Positions 1-8,652 of a stretch of 39,991 nt of DNA are shown piece after piece. The DNA is from an uncultured Pseudomonadota bacterium (GTDB lineage: Bacteria > Pseudomonadota > Gammaproteobacteria > Burkholderiales > Methylophilaceae). Each line of letters starts with the position of its first letter. Position 1 is the first letter of the stretch. The notes under the pieces were generated by a model. It saw nothing but the letters and a program-made list of their open reading frames with translations. It searched no databases and was not told the DNA's origin. The stretch is from contig CAIYLB010000006.1 of NCBI GenBank assembly GCA_903926935.1, forward strand, positions 1-39,991. The letters are read 5' to 3'. A program made the translations under genes and the position numbers.

Positions 1-1
1 C

Positions 2-1177
2 GTAATTAAAATGACGGATTTAGATTTAAGTGGCAAGCGCGTGCTTATTCGCGCTGATCTTAATGTGCCTGTGGTTGACGGGAAAGTGACTTCAGATGCA
101 CGTATTACCGCGTCTATGGCAACCATAGCCTTTGCTTTGAAAGCGGGAGCAAGCGTCATGGTGACTTCGCATCTAGGCCGTCCTGAAGAAGGTGTTTATT
201 CTGAAGAAAATTCGCTTCAGCCTGTGGTTGATGTTCTCTCGGCAAAACTTAACACTAAAGTTCGCCTGATCAAAGATTGGGTTGATGGTGGTTTTGACGT
301 AGCATTAGGTGAGCTAGTAGTGCTGGAAAATTGTAGATTTAACAAAGGTGAGAAAAAAAATAGCGATGAACTAGCACAAAAATACGCAAAGCTATGCGAT
401 ATATTTGTGATGGATGCTTTTGGTACTGCGCACCGCGCCGAAGCATCAACGTACGGGGTTGCTAAATTTGCGCCTGTAGCGGCTGCCGGCATTCTGTTAG
501 TGAATGAACTTGAGGCACTGACCAAGGCTTTACTAAATCCAGCGCGCCCAATGGTGGCGATTGTGGGCGGTAGTAAAGTTTCTACAAAACTTACAGTGCT
601 AGAAAGCTTGTCTGACAAGGTAGACCAAATGGTCGTTGGCGGTGGTATTGCTAATACATTTTTAAAAGCGGCTGGTTTTGAGGTTGGCAAGTCACTTTGC
701 GAAGATGATTTAGTGCCAGTTGCGCGCACCTTAATGGACAAAATGACCCAAAGAGGCGCAGCTGTGCCCATTGCAGTTGATGTTGTTTGTGCTAAAAAGT
801 TTGATGCCAATGAAGTTGCTGTTAAGAAAGATGTTGCTTCCGTGGCCGCAGACGATATGATTTTTGATATTGGCGCGAAATCTGCTAATGAAATAGTAGA
901 TATCATTAAAAATGCTGGTACGGTGGTATGGAACGGCCCAGTCGGTGTGTTTGAATTTGATCAATTTGGTGAAGGCACAAAAACCATTGCCAAAGCCATT
1001 GCTAATACCAAAGCATTTACATTGGCCGGAGGTGGTGACACGATTGCCGCTATCCAAAAATATGGTATTGAAGATAAAATTGATTACATCTCTACCGCAG
1101 GTGGTGCATTTTTAGAGTTTTTAGAAGGTAAAAAACTGCCAGCAGTTGAAATATTAGAATTACGCGCTAAGGCTTAA
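2..1177 (+). CDS. pgk: Phosphoglycerate kinase, 5' end cut by window edge
   Basis: Cytoplasmic glycolytic/gluconeogenic enzyme transferring a phosphate between 1,3-bisphosphoglycerate and ADP. The N-terminal domain shows RADLNVP (substrate-binding region) and TSHLGRP. The C-terminal nucleotide domain shows [18 protein letters not shown] and the GGGDT loop. From the ATG at position 11 the protein has 388 residues, about the full family length. However, the frame stays open to the left edge and the three preceding codons read V-I-K. Many proteobacterial PGKs begin M-S-V-I-K-M-T-D-L, so the true start is probably just outside the window. The next gene is pyk, a common betaproteobacterial arrangement (gap-pgk-pyk). 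A hairpin follows the stop codon. Identification is secure; only the start is uncertain. Confidence 0.97.
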   Translation, partial: VIKMTDLDLSGKRVLIRADLNVPVVDGKVTSDARITASMATIAFALKAGASVMVTSHLGRPEEGVYSEENSLQPVVDVLSAKLNTKVRLIKDWVDGGFDVALGELVVLENCRFNKGEKKNSDELAQKYAKLCDIFVMDAFGTAHRAEASTYGVAKFAPVAAAGILLVNELEALTKALLNPARPMVAIVGGSKVSTKLTVLESLSDKVDQMVVGGGIANTFLKAAGFEVGKSLCEDDLVPVARTLMDKMTQRGAAVPIAVDVVCAKKFDANEVAVKKDVASVAADDMIFDIGAKSANEIVDIIKNAGTVVWNGPVGVFEFDQFGEGTKTIAKAIANTKAFTLAGGGDTIAAIQKYGIEDKIDYISTAGGAFLEFLEGKKLPAVEILELRAKA

Positions 1178-1200
1178 TAGCCAGCCTAACGTGTTAATTA

Positions 1201-1223
1201 AAATGGGGCTTAAAGCCCCATTT
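1201..1223 (+). terminator. Hairpin after pgk, probable intrinsic terminator
   Basis: A 10-bp perfect inverted repeat (AAATGGGGCT / AGCCCCATTT) with a 3-nt loop starts 23 nt after the pgk stop codon. It is followed by a T-rich but interrupted tract (ctatttg). It probably ends or attenuates pgk transcription ahead of pyk. The weak T tract suggests partial read-through. Confidence 0.65.
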
Positions 1224-1270
1224 CTATTTGCTTGGGACGAGTCTCAATAGGATTGTAAAAAGGGTGTAAA

Positions 1271-2707
1271 TTGACATTACGTAAAACAAAAATCGTTGCA
1301 ACATTAGGTCCTTCGTCAACTAGCGAAGAGATGTTGGCACGCATGATTAGTGCTGGCGTGAATGTTGTGCGTTTGAATTTCTCACATGGCAGTGCTGAAG
1401 ATCATATTAAGCGAGCAGAAATCGTCCGTGCTATTGCGGCTAAGTTAAATCGGCCGATTGGTGTGTTATGTGATTTGCAAGGCCCTAAAATTCGTATTGG
1501 CCGATTCGAGCTTGGAAAAATCAGCTTGAAAATGGGCGATTTATTTATTCTTGATGCCGATTGTGAATTGGGTAATCAAGATCATGTAGGTTTAGATTAC
1601 AAAACGCTGCCACAAGAGGTTAAAGAAGGAGTTATCTTATTGCTAGATGATGGCCGTATTAGCCTGCTGGTCGATCGAGTGAAAGGTAATCAGATTCACT
1701 GCGTGGTATTAAGCGGCGGCGTGCTGAGTAATAATAAAGGGATTAATCGCCAAGGCGGCGGTTTATCTGCTGATGCGCTGACTAAAAAAGACCGTGAAGA
1801 TATTAAAACCGCGGTGGCCTTAGAGGCGGATTATATAGCGATTTCTTTTCCAAAATCGGCGGCAGATGTCGAACTTGCGCGGACTTTGGTTAAAAAGGCT
1901 GGCGGCACAGCCAGTATCATTGCAAAAATTGAACGTGCCGAAGCTATTGAAAACTTAGAAGCGATTATTGAAGCATCTGACGCCATTATGGTAGCGCGTG
2001 GCGACTTGGGTGTAGAAGTGGGCGACGCTGCAGTGCCGGGTTTGCAAAAGCGCATGATACGCATGGCGCGCGCACAAAATAAATTAGTCATTACCGCCAC
2101 GCAAATGATGGAATCTATGATTAGCAGCCCAATTCCAACACGTGCGGAAGTTTCAGATGTTGCCAATGCCGTGTTGGATGGCACCGATGCGGTGATGTTG
2201 TCGGCTGAAACTGCTGCTGGGCAATATCCATTAGAAACTGTGCAAGCGGTACACCGCGTGGTGATGGAGGCAGAAAAAGAATATCTCAGCCAATATCATG
2301 TACAAAAGCTAGATCAAGTGTTTGTGCGAACGGATGAAACCATTGCCGCTGCTGCTATTTATACGGCTAAACATTTCAAAGTGAAAGCCATTGCCGCGCT
2401 AACGCAATCTGGCAATGCTGCACAATGGCTGTCGCGTGCAGATGCTGAGGTGCCGATTTATGCGCTCTCACCGGATAAATATGCACGTAGAAAACTGACT
2501 TTGCATCGCGGTGTTTATCCTTATCCGATTAGCCAAGACAACAAAAATAAAGATGAAGTGCTGCAAGAAATGGAGCAGGTCTTGCTGCAACAAAGAGTCG
2601 TTAGCACTGGTGATTTAGTTTTGCTAACGTTTGGTGAGCCTATAGGCAGTCCGGGCGGCACCAATACACTGAAAATTGTTAAGATAGGCCTCGTTAAACA
2701 GGGCTAG
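1271..2707 (+). CDS. pyk: Pyruvate kinase, TTG start
   Basis: Converts phosphoenolpyruvate and ADP to pyruvate and ATP in the cytoplasm. The 478 residues begin TLRKTKIVATLGPSS, the usual type II-like N-terminus. They contain the active-site region IIAKIERAEAIENL, the metal/substrate loop ARGDLGVE, ITATQMMESM and SAETAAGQYP, then the C-terminal allosteric domain. The start is TTG: an in-frame stop lies 15 nt upstream (1256-1258), no ATG or GTG fits the family N-terminus, and an AGGGTG ribosome-binding site sits 4 nt before it. It follows pgk by 93 bp, separated by a hairpin. Confidence 0.97.
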   Translation: MTLRKTKIVATLGPSSTSEEMLARMISAGVNVVRLNFSHGSAEDHIKRAEIVRAIAAKLNRPIGVLCDLQGPKIRIGRFELGKISLKMGDLFILDADCELGNQDHVGLDYKTLPQEVKEGVILLLDDGRISLLVDRVKGNQIHCVVLSGGVLSNNKGINRQGGGLSADALTKKDREDIKTAVALEADYIAISFPKSAADVELARTLVKKAGGTASIIAKIERAEAIENLEAIIEASDAIMVARGDLGVEVGDAAVPGLQKRMIRMARAQNKLVITATQMMESMISSPIPTRAEVSDVANAVLDGTDAVMLSAETAAGQYPLETVQAVHRVVMEAEKEYLSQYHVQKLDQVFVRTDETIAAAAIYTAKHFKVKAIAALTQSGNAAQWLSRADAEVPIYALSPDKYARRKLTLHRGVYPYPISQDNKNKDEVLQEMEQVLLQQRVVSTGDLVLLTFGEPIGSPGGTNTLKIVKIGLVKQG

Positions 2708-2766
2708 CTTAGTATGAATAATGCGTGCAAATGACGTTAAAAATGGCTAATTTCTAAGCAGCCATT

Positions 2767-2772
2767 TATAAT
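2767..2772 (+). promoter_or_regulatory. Perfect -10 box (TATAAT) before purC
   Basis: TATAAT lies about 50 nt upstream of the likely purC start. No good -35 is visible at 17 bp (TGGCTA at 2744-2749 is weak). The box overlaps an upstream in-frame ATG at 2771, so that ATG would lie before the transcription start. This argues for a downstream purC start. Confidence 0.5.
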
Positions 2773-2815
2773 GAAGCTCTTGTATTTTACTCAGCCAACA
2801 CTTAAGTCACTTTTT

Positions 2816-3739
2816 ATGACCACCGCCATGAACACACCTCTATTAGAAACCAGCATTCAAAGTTTGAAACGTATCCATCAAGGCAAAGTGCGTGATATTT
2901 ACGATATTGATGCCGACACTATGCTGTTAGTGAGCACTGATAGATTGTCTGCATTTGACGTGATATTGCCAACAGGCATTGCCAATAAAGGTGCGATGCT
3001 GACACAAATGGCTAATTTTTGGTTTGAAAAACTTAAAGATGTGGTGCCGAATCATCTCACTGGCATAGACCCCAATAGCGTAGTGACCAATTCTGAAGAG
3101 CAAGCGCAATTAGGCCTTGGCAATTTAAGCCGTGCTGTGGTGGTTAAGAAACTAAAAGCCTTGCCGGTTGAGGCGATAGTGCGCGGTTATTTAGTCGGTA
3201 GTGGCTGGAAAGAATATAAAGCCAAAGGGACGGTCTGCGGTATTCAATTGCCTGCAGGCTTGCAAGAAGCTTCAAAATTGCCAACGCCTATTTTTACGCC
3301 ATCAAGCAAGGCCGCGGTGGGTGAGCATGATGAAAACATCAGCTTGCAACAATGTGCAGATTTAATCGGCAGTGAGATGGCCGAGCAAGTTGCGAAAGTG
3401 GCCATTGCGCTATACAAACAAGCGGCTGAATATGCCATTACGCGCGGCATTATTATTGCAGACACTAAATTTGAATTTGGCTTAGATAGCCATGGCGTGT
3501 TACATGTGATGGATGAAGTGTTAACGCCGGACTCTTCACGTTTTTGGCCAGCGGATAGTTATGCTGTTGGTAGCAATCCGCCAAGTTACGATAAGCAGTT
3601 TGTGCGTGATTGGCTAGAAAGCACAGGCTGGAATAAAACTGCGCCAGCCCCAGCTTTACCAGCGGAAGTTGCACAAAAAACCAGTGAGAAATATATGGAA
3701 GCGTTTGAGCGATTAACGGGCCACCCGCTTGTTGCTTAA
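2816..3739 (+). CDS. purC: Phosphoribosylaminoimidazole-succinocarboxamide synthase (SAICAR synthetase)
   Basis: Purine biosynthesis enzyme joining CAIR and aspartate using ATP, cytoplasmic. Visible family motifs are GKVRDIYDID (ATP-binding loop), STDRLSAFDVI, VEAIVRGYLVGSGWKEY, DTKFEFGLD and DEVLTPDSSRFWPA. Length is about 307 residues, typical of the longer betaproteobacterial/yeast-like form. The reading frame opens at ATG 2771, but that codon is inside a TATAAT promoter box. Homologs usually begin close to NTPLLETS, so I take ATG 2816; ATG 2828 is equally possible. None of the candidates has a strong ribosome-binding site. It stands alone rather than in a pur cluster. Confidence 0.95.
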   Translation: MTTAMNTPLLETSIQSLKRIHQGKVRDIYDIDADTMLLVSTDRLSAFDVILPTGIANKGAMLTQMANFWFEKLKDVVPNHLTGIDPNSVVTNSEEQAQLGLGNLSRAVVVKKLKALPVEAIVRGYLVGSGWKEYKAKGTVCGIQLPAGLQEASKLPTPIFTPSSKAAVGEHDENISLQQCADLIGSEMAEQVAKVAIALYKQAAEYAITRGIIIADTKFEFGLDSHGVLHVMDEVLTPDSSRFWPADSYAVGSNPPSYDKQFVRDWLESTGWNKTAPAPALPAEVAQKTSEKYMEAFERLTGHPLVA

Positions 3740-3775
3740 GTTGCTGGCTTAAAGTCTGTTTATTAGGCTTAGTCT

Positions 3776-4069
3776 ATTAAGCGCCTCATTGAAAAGTTAA
3801 AGTCTTTCAGTAAACATCTCAAACAAGAGTTTGCTGTTTATCGTTTGGTCGTTAAACATCCTAAAACGCCTTGGTTAGCGAAAGCTTTTTTAGGCTTAGC
3901 CATTGGCTATTTGCTGTTACCTTTTGATTTAATTCCTGATTTTATCCCTGTGTTGGGCCAGTTGGAAGATGTGATTATCATCCCATTTTTGGTCTATATC
4001 GCCTTGTTATTCACTCCAAAAGAAGTCATACAAAGTTGTCGCGAACAAGTACGAGCAAACTTGCTATAA
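3776..4069 (+). CDS. DUF1232 (YkvA-like) small membrane protein, apparent ATT start
   Basis: Small protein of the DUF1232/YkvA family, function unknown. The conserved core reads KTPWLAKAFLGLAIGYLLLPFDLIPDFIPVLGQLEDV, with about two hydrophobic segments. The first conventional start codon is TTG at 3845. The open frame upstream encodes an amphipathic basic helix (KRLIEKLKSFSKHLKQEF) like the N-terminal helix of family members, and contains no ATG, GTG or TTG. ATT at 3776 lies 8 nt after TTAGG and is the best candidate start; ATT 3788 and TTG 3845 are alternatives. Its 3' end overlaps the ppa promoter. The family assignment is firm; the start is inference. Confidence 0.75.
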   Translation: MKRLIEKLKSFSKHLKQEFAVYRLVVKHPKTPWLAKAFLGLAIGYLLLPFDLIPDFIPVLGQLEDVIIIPFLVYIALLFTPKEVIQSCREQVRANLL

Positions 4070-4070
4070 T
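4062..4070 (+). promoter_or_regulatory. Extended -10 promoter of ppa
   Basis: TGCTATAAT is a perfect -10 with the extended TGn element. It overlaps the stop codon of the DUF1232 gene and lies 44 nt before the ppa ATG. The -35 at 17 bp (CGAACA) is poor, as is usual for extended -10 promoters. Confidence 0.6.
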
Positions 4071-4114
4071 CGTGGCTCAAAATTAACCATATTTTTATTA
4101 TTTAGGAATTAGTA

Positions 4115-4663
4115 ATGTCATTAAATCAAGTGCCAACCGGTAAAGATGTGCCAAATGACTTTAACGTGATCATTGAAATCCCGATGCAAGGTGACCCGGT
4201 AAAGTATGAAGTGGACAAAGAAAGCGGTGCCATTTTTGTAGATCGTTTTATGGGTACAGCGATGCAATACCCAACCAATTACGGTTATGTGCCGCATACT
4301 TTAGCCGATGATGGAGACCCTGTTGACGTACTTGTAATGACGCCAGTACCACTGATTCCTGGTGTTGTGGTGCGTTGCCGCCCATTAGGCGTATTGATGA
4401 TGGAAGATGAAGCGGGTATGGATGCTAAAGTGCTGGCAGTGCCGGTAGAGAAAGTTTGTGGTTTATATGGCCATTTAAAATCACACACAGATGTTTCAGA
4501 ATGGCGCCTCAATATGATTGCCCATTTCTTTGAGCATTACAAAGATTTGGACAAGGGTAAATGGGTAAAAATCAATGGTTGGGGCGACATTGAACAAGCT
4601 AAAAAAGAAATTATTGAAGGCGTAGAGAATTATAATAATGAAAAAGTGAAGCCAGCTTTTTAA
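4115..4663 (+). CDS. ppa: Inorganic pyrophosphatase, family I (soluble)
   Basis: Hydrolyses pyrophosphate to two phosphates in the cytoplasm, pulling biosynthetic reactions forward. At 182 residues it matches the bacterial hexameric family I length. It shows the signature DDGDPVDVLV with its three metal-binding aspartates, plus KYEVDKESGAIFVDRF, YPTNYGYVPHT and EDEAGMDAK. A ribosome-binding site (TTAGGAA) precedes ATG 4115. It has its own extended -10 promoter and is followed by a good terminator, so it is probably monocistronic. A membrane H+-pumping pyrophosphatase is encoded 4 kb away. Confidence 0.98.
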   Translation: MSLNQVPTGKDVPNDFNVIIEIPMQGDPVKYEVDKESGAIFVDRFMGTAMQYPTNYGYVPHTLADDGDPVDVLVMTPVPLIPGVVVRCRPLGVLMMEDEAGMDAKVLAVPVEKVCGLYGHLKSHTDVSEWRLNMIAHFFEHYKDLDKGKWVKINGWGDIEQAKKEIIEGVENYNNEKVKPAF

Positions 4664-4705
4664 ATAAAATAGTGACTTAAGGTAATTTGTTATTTAGTTT
4701 TTTGC

Positions 4706-4731
4706 AAAAAGGCAGCTTTGGCTGCTTTTTT
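4706..4731 (+). terminator. Intrinsic terminator of ppa
   Basis: AAAAAGGCAGC / GCTGCTTTTTT forms a stem extended by A-T pairs around a 4-nt loop, with a T6 run. It starts about 43 nt after the ppa stop codon. Classical rho-independent form. Confidence 0.85.
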
Positions 4732-5097
4732 GCTGTCTGGGTAATCTTTAAATCAAATGAATTTGATGCTTCAATGTCTAAAATATCTAAGTTTTAATGT
4801 GTAGATTTGAATAAAATTTCACCAATTTATAGAATTTAACTTCTGGATACCAGATATTCAAGATTGGCAGTGTTAGTGCAAAGCTGATATTTACCAATTT
4901 ACCATATCTGCTTACTATTTCTAATATAGTGGCCATTTAGTTCTGCAAAGAGATTCGCTAACCTGCCGATGGTAATACCTTTAATTCACCTGATGGCAAT
5001 GAATTAAATCGTGACGACTAAGATTTAAGTGTATATTCAAATCTATAAATAGTGGATAGTCACTTCCGTTTACAAATCTTTAGTTAAGCCGGTAAAT
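4732..5097. other. AT-rich intergenic region with a 9-bp inverted repeat
   Basis: There are 366 bp between the ppa terminator and the cyclic-di-GMP gene. No convincing gene is seen. It contains a perfect 9-bp inverted repeat (TTTAATTCA at 4980-4988, TGAATTAAA at 5000-5008, 11-nt spacer) about 90 nt before the downstream ATG. A TATAAA box lies at 5044-5049, without a good -35. The repeat could be a regulator site or a hairpin in the leader; this is inference. Confidence 0.4.
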
Positions 5098-7740
5098 ATG
5101 AACTCCATCAATCTTTCGCCCTATGTTAAGTCTAGTTTCCCAATCACTTTTAGCGCGTTGCTGAAACAGCTAGTTGTCGCCACGCTTTACCTATTTTTGG
5201 GTATGACCTTTCAACTCTTATTCAGTAGTAATGGTTTTGTAAGTATTGTTTGGCCAGCAAGTGGTTTAGCACTTGCCGTGCTGCTGATTGGTGGCAAGCG
5301 TTACATTTGGGGCATACTCCTCGGCTCTCTAATACTTAACGTACTATTAGATGATTCACTATGGGCTATTGGAGGCATTATACTGCTGAGTGTCGTTGAA
5401 CCTCTTTTAGGACTTTGGTTGCTTACGCGTAATAAAAAATCAACTGAATTTCTAGACTCTCTGCCCAATTATTTACACTTAATTGTATTAGGCGGAGGAG
5501 TTTCAAGCCTATTTGGTTGCATTGTTGGGCCATTGTCTTTATTGCTTTCTGGTTTTATCACTCCCGAAAATTACTTTCGGAATGCGCTACATTGGTGGAT
5601 GGGCGATATATTAGGTGTCGTAATAATAACTCCATTAATCCTAGCATGGCATCAAGTTAAATCAACACAGCAAATGCATAAGAAGCGACTTGCGAATAAA
5701 CAGGTATTTGAAGGGTTGTTATTGGTAGGCGCAACCTTTATATGTGGTGAAATTGTTTTTCTTGACTGGTTTCACCCATTTTTTAGTGACACTCCAAAAG
5801 GTTACGTTATGTTTATTTTTGTAGCTTGGATAGCGACACGACTAAATGCTCAATGGTTAACTTTGGTGTTACTGATGATTGCAATACAAGGGCTACTTGG
5901 TGCATATCATTTTGTCGGTTATTTTGCGCACGACATTGCCAATGCTAACCTATTTAATTACTGGACTTATATGATAATCATATCGACAGTCGGTATGGCA
6001 ATAACTAGTTATGTTAAAGAAATTAAATATAAAACGATTAAGCTGCAAAAGAGCGAAACTCAAATGAAGTCATTGATAAACGCTATTCCAGATCTAATCT
6101 GGCTAAAAGATGCAGAAGGCATCTACATATTTTGTAACCAAATGGTCGAACGATTTTTTGGTGCAAAAGAAACAGATATTATTGGTAAAACGGACTACGA
6201 TTTTGTAGAAAGTGCTCAAGCCAGTTTTTTTCGTGAGCATGATCAAAAAGCTATAGTCAATAAAAAAACTAACTTTAATGAAGAGTCACTGACTTTTGCT
6301 GACAATGGCTATCACGGTCTATTTGAAACTACTAAAATATCCCTGCAGGATAATGACGGAGAGCTGGTAGGTGTGCTGGGCATTGCTCACGACGTCACGG
6401 CACGTAAGCAAGCCGAAGATGTAATTCAACAACTGGCCTTCTATGACCCACTCACGCATTTGCCGAACCGAAGGCTATTGATAGATAGACTCAATCAAGC
6501 TTTAGCTTCCAGCATGCGTAGTGGAAGAGATGGTGCGATACTTTTTCTTGATCTTGATAATTTTAAAACGCTCAATGACAGCCTAGGTCATGATATTGGT
6601 GATCTGTTGCTGCTGCAAGTGGCTGAGCGCTTAACTCATGCAGTACGCGAGTGCGATACAGTGGCACGCATAGGTGGTGATGAGTATGTCATCATGCTGG
6701 CAGAGCTCAGTGAGTCAGTGCTTGAGGCCGCAGCGCAGGCTGAAGCTATCGGCGAGAAAATTCTCACAGCACTTAATCAGCCATATAAGTTGGCTACACA
6801 TCAATACTATGGCACGCCTAGTATAGGAGTTACACTTTTCAGTAGCCATGAATGGTCCCGAGATGAGCTGCTCAAATATGCTGATATCGCCATGTACCAA
6901 GCCAAGAAGGCCGGTCGCAACGCAGTGCGATTTTATGATCCAAAAATGCAACAAGTCATTCAGGCTCGCGTAGATCTTGAAAAAGAGCTGCGTATAGCAC
7001 TTGATCAGCAGCAATTCCAATTGTATTACCAAGTTCAGGTAGATATTTCCGGACGTCCTTTGGGTGCGGAGGCTTTGATCCGCTGGGTACACCCAGAGCG
7101 CGGCTTAATTTCCCCCGTTCTCTTTATCCCGTTGGCAGAAGAAACGGGACTAATTCTGCCAATAGGTCTATGGGTGCTAGAGACTGCATGCGCTCAGCTT
7201 AAAAAATGGGAACAAGACCCTATAACTCGTGATCTCAAAATAGCAATCAACGTCAGTGCTAAACAATTCTATCAATCTAAATTTGTGGAGCAAGTGCAGG
7301 CTACTTTGTCGCGCTATGCCATAAACCCGATGAGGCTTAAGATTGAGCTCACTGAAAGTATGTTGCTGAATAATATAGAAGATACTATTGTTAAAATGAA
7401 GGTCTTGAAGGATATCGGAATACGTTTTTCATTGGATGACTTTGGAACAGGCTATTCATCATTACAATACATTAAACGCTTGCCACTGACTCAAGTGAAG
7501 ATCGATCAATCGTTTGTGCGAGATATTGAAACTGATAAAAATGATCAAGCCATTGTTCGCACCATCATCGCCATGGCCCATTCACTGCAGTTGGACGTTA
7601 TTGCGGAAGGGGTGGAAACCATAGAGCAACAAGGGTTCCTTCTAAATAATGGTTGTCGGCATTACCAAGGGTATTTGTTTGGTAAGCCCGTGACGATTGA
7701 TGAGTTTGAGGCAGCGCTAGGAGTGGTTGATTTGAAGTAA
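5098..7740 (+). CDS. MASE1-PAS-GGDEF-EAL cyclic-di-GMP signalling protein
   Basis: Inner-membrane protein that should control c-di-GMP levels. Residues about 20-310 form a hydrophobic MASE1-type sensor (VWPASGLALA, WWMGDILGVVIITPL). About 320-435 is a PAS domain (IPDLIWLKDAEGIYIFCN). About 445-605 is a GGDEF domain with I-site R517-E-C-D520 and active-site GGDEY at 526-530, Tyr replacing the usual Phe. About 620-875 is an EAL domain with EAL 658-660, IELTES, DDFGTGYSSL 780-789, KIDQSFV and AEGVET. All EAL catalytic motifs are present, so phosphodiesterase activity is likely; cyclase activity is possible. It appears monocistronic. The signal sensed is unknown. Confidence 0.93.
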   Translation: MNSINLSPYVKSSFPITFSALLKQLVVATLYLFLGMTFQLLFSSNGFVSIVWPASGLALAVLLIGGKRYIWGILLGSLILNVLLDDSLWAIGGIILLSVVEPLLGLWLLTRNKKSTEFLDSLPNYLHLIVLGGGVSSLFGCIVGPLSLLLSGFITPENYFRNALHWWMGDILGVVIITPLILAWHQVKSTQQMHKKRLANKQVFEGLLLVGATFICGEIVFLDWFHPFFSDTPKGYVMFIFVAWIATRLNAQWLTLVLLMIAIQGLLGAYHFVGYFAHDIANANLFNYWTYMIIISTVGMAITSYVKEIKYKTIKLQKSETQMKSLINAIPDLIWLKDAEGIYIFCNQMVERFFGAKETDIIGKTDYDFVESAQASFFREHDQKAIVNKKTNFNEESLTFADNGYHGLFETTKISLQDNDGELVGVLGIAHDVTARKQAEDVIQQLAFYDPLTHLPNRRLLIDRLNQALASSMRSGRDGAILFLDLDNFKTLNDSLGHDIGDLLLLQVAERLTHAVRECDTVARIGGDEYVIMLAELSESVLEAAAQAEAIGEKILTALNQPYKLATHQYYGTPSIGVTLFSSHEWSRDELLKYADIAMYQAKKAGRNAVRFYDPKMQQVIQARVDLEKELRIALDQQQFQLYYQVQVDISGRPLGAEALIRWVHPERGLISPVLFIPLAEETGLILPIGLWVLETACAQLKKWEQDPITRDLKIAINVSAKQFYQSKFVEQVQATLSRYAINPMRLKIELTESMLLNNIEDTIVKMKVLKDIGIRFSLDDFGTGYSSLQYIKRLPLTQVKIDQSFVRDIETDKNDQAIVRTIIAMAHSLQLDVIAEGVETIEQQGFLLNNGCRHYQGYLFGKPVTIDEFEAALGVVDLK

Positions 7741-7873
7741 AGGTCCGATAAGCGGATGATGCAATCGTTTAATAAAATAGTCTAGCATTCAATTAATGGA
7801 CTGTTATGATGAGCTCACGTTGGTGTGAGATTATGAAATTAAGCTTAATATCAATCAGTGAAGAAATTGGCGC

Positions 7874-8563
7874 TTATGCAACAACGCCAAATAAACTGCC
7901 AACACCAGCTGTTGCAGCCATTGCTAATGCACCCCAAAAGGCTACACGCGTCATCCCAAGTAACATTCTCGCACCACCTACTTTGGCGGCAATAGCGCCT
8001 AGGCCGGCCAGAAATAATAGTGACATGATGGCCACATAAGGCACTGTTAGCGTAATTGGTGCAAGTAAAACTACCAGTAAAGGTAAGACTGCTCCAATGG
8101 CAAAAGTTGCTGCAGAGGCAAGTGCCGCTTGAATAGGCCGCGCATTAAGCGCCTCAGTAATGCCGAGTTCATCGCGTGCGTGGGCCGATAGCGCATCATG
8201 TGCAGTAAGCTGCAACGCAACTTGACTGGCTAATTCTGGCGTTAGGCCGCGTTCTATGTAAATGTTGGTAAGTTCTAAAAGCTCGTGATCTTGCTCAGTC
8301 TCAAGCTCTAAGCGTTCACGGGCTAAATCTGCATTTTCGGTATCGGACTGCGAACTGACTGAAACATATTCACCTGCGGCCATCGCCATGGTGCCTGAAA
8401 CTAAACCAGCCACCCCAGTTAATAATATAGTGCTATGCGCGGCGTGGGCAGTGGCAATGCCAATAATCAAACTTGAAGTAGAGACTAGGCCGTCGTTAGC
8501 CCCTAGCACCGCTGCACGTAACCAGCCAATGTGGTGTGAACGATGGAATTCAGCATGTTTCAA
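7874..8563 (-). CDS. VIT1/CCC1-family Fe2+/Mn2+ transporter, TTG start
   Basis: Membrane protein of 229 residues of the VIT1/CCC1 family, which moves ferrous iron or manganese. The N-terminus HIGWLRAAVLGANDGLVSTSSLIIG is the family signature. About five membrane segments are visible: two before and three after a charged, Glu-rich cytoplasmic stretch (about 75-140). In plant VIT1 that stretch binds metal. The start is TTG, 9 nt downstream of TAGGACG; the alternative ATG in the same stretch is out of frame. It lies downstream of hppA on the same strand but is separated by a strong terminator. Substrate preference cannot be read from sequence. Confidence 0.92.
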   Translation of the reverse strand: MKHAEFHRSHHIGWLRAAVLGANDGLVSTSSLIIGIATAHAAHSTILLTGVAGLVSGTMAMAAGEYVSVSSQSDTENADLARERLELETEQDHELLELTNIYIERGLTPELASQVALQLTAHDALSAHARDELGITEALNARPIQAALASAATFAIGAVLPLLVVLLAPITLTVPYVAIMSLLFLAGLGAIAAKVGGARMLLGMTRVAFWGALAMAATAGVGSLFGVVA

Positions 8564-8606
8564 ATTGATACGTCCTAATTACTGAGTCAATAAATTGGCG
8601 GTGGAT

Positions 8607-8636
8607 TTAAAAAGGCAAACTCAGTCGCCTTTTTAA
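8607..8636 (-). terminator. Intrinsic terminator of hppA (symmetrical)
   Basis: A perfect 10-bp stem (TTAAAAAGGC / GCCTTTTTAA) with a 10-nt loop lies 17 bp beyond the hppA stop codon. A/T-rich arms flank it on both sides, giving a T run in the hppA transcript. Confidence 0.8.
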
Positions 8637-8652
8637 TCATAATTGCCTCATA

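Noticed and set aside
217-906. 229-codon minus-strand frame inside pgk
   Set aside because: Fully antisense to pgk, Ser/Thr/Ala-rich shadow composition, no ribosome-binding site.
2771-2815. Upstream ATG that would lengthen PurC by 15 residues
   Set aside because: The ATG is part of a TATAAT box and the extra residues do not resemble PurC N-termini.
7814-7829. CTCAC-GTTGGT-GTGAG hairpin between the c-di-GMP gene and the VIT1-type gene
   Set aside because: Stem is only 5 bp and has no T run on either strand; not enough to call a terminator.
7806-8039. 77-codon + strand frame beside the VIT1-type gene
   Set aside because: Most of it is antisense to the conserved C-terminus of the transporter and its composition is that of a shadow frame.
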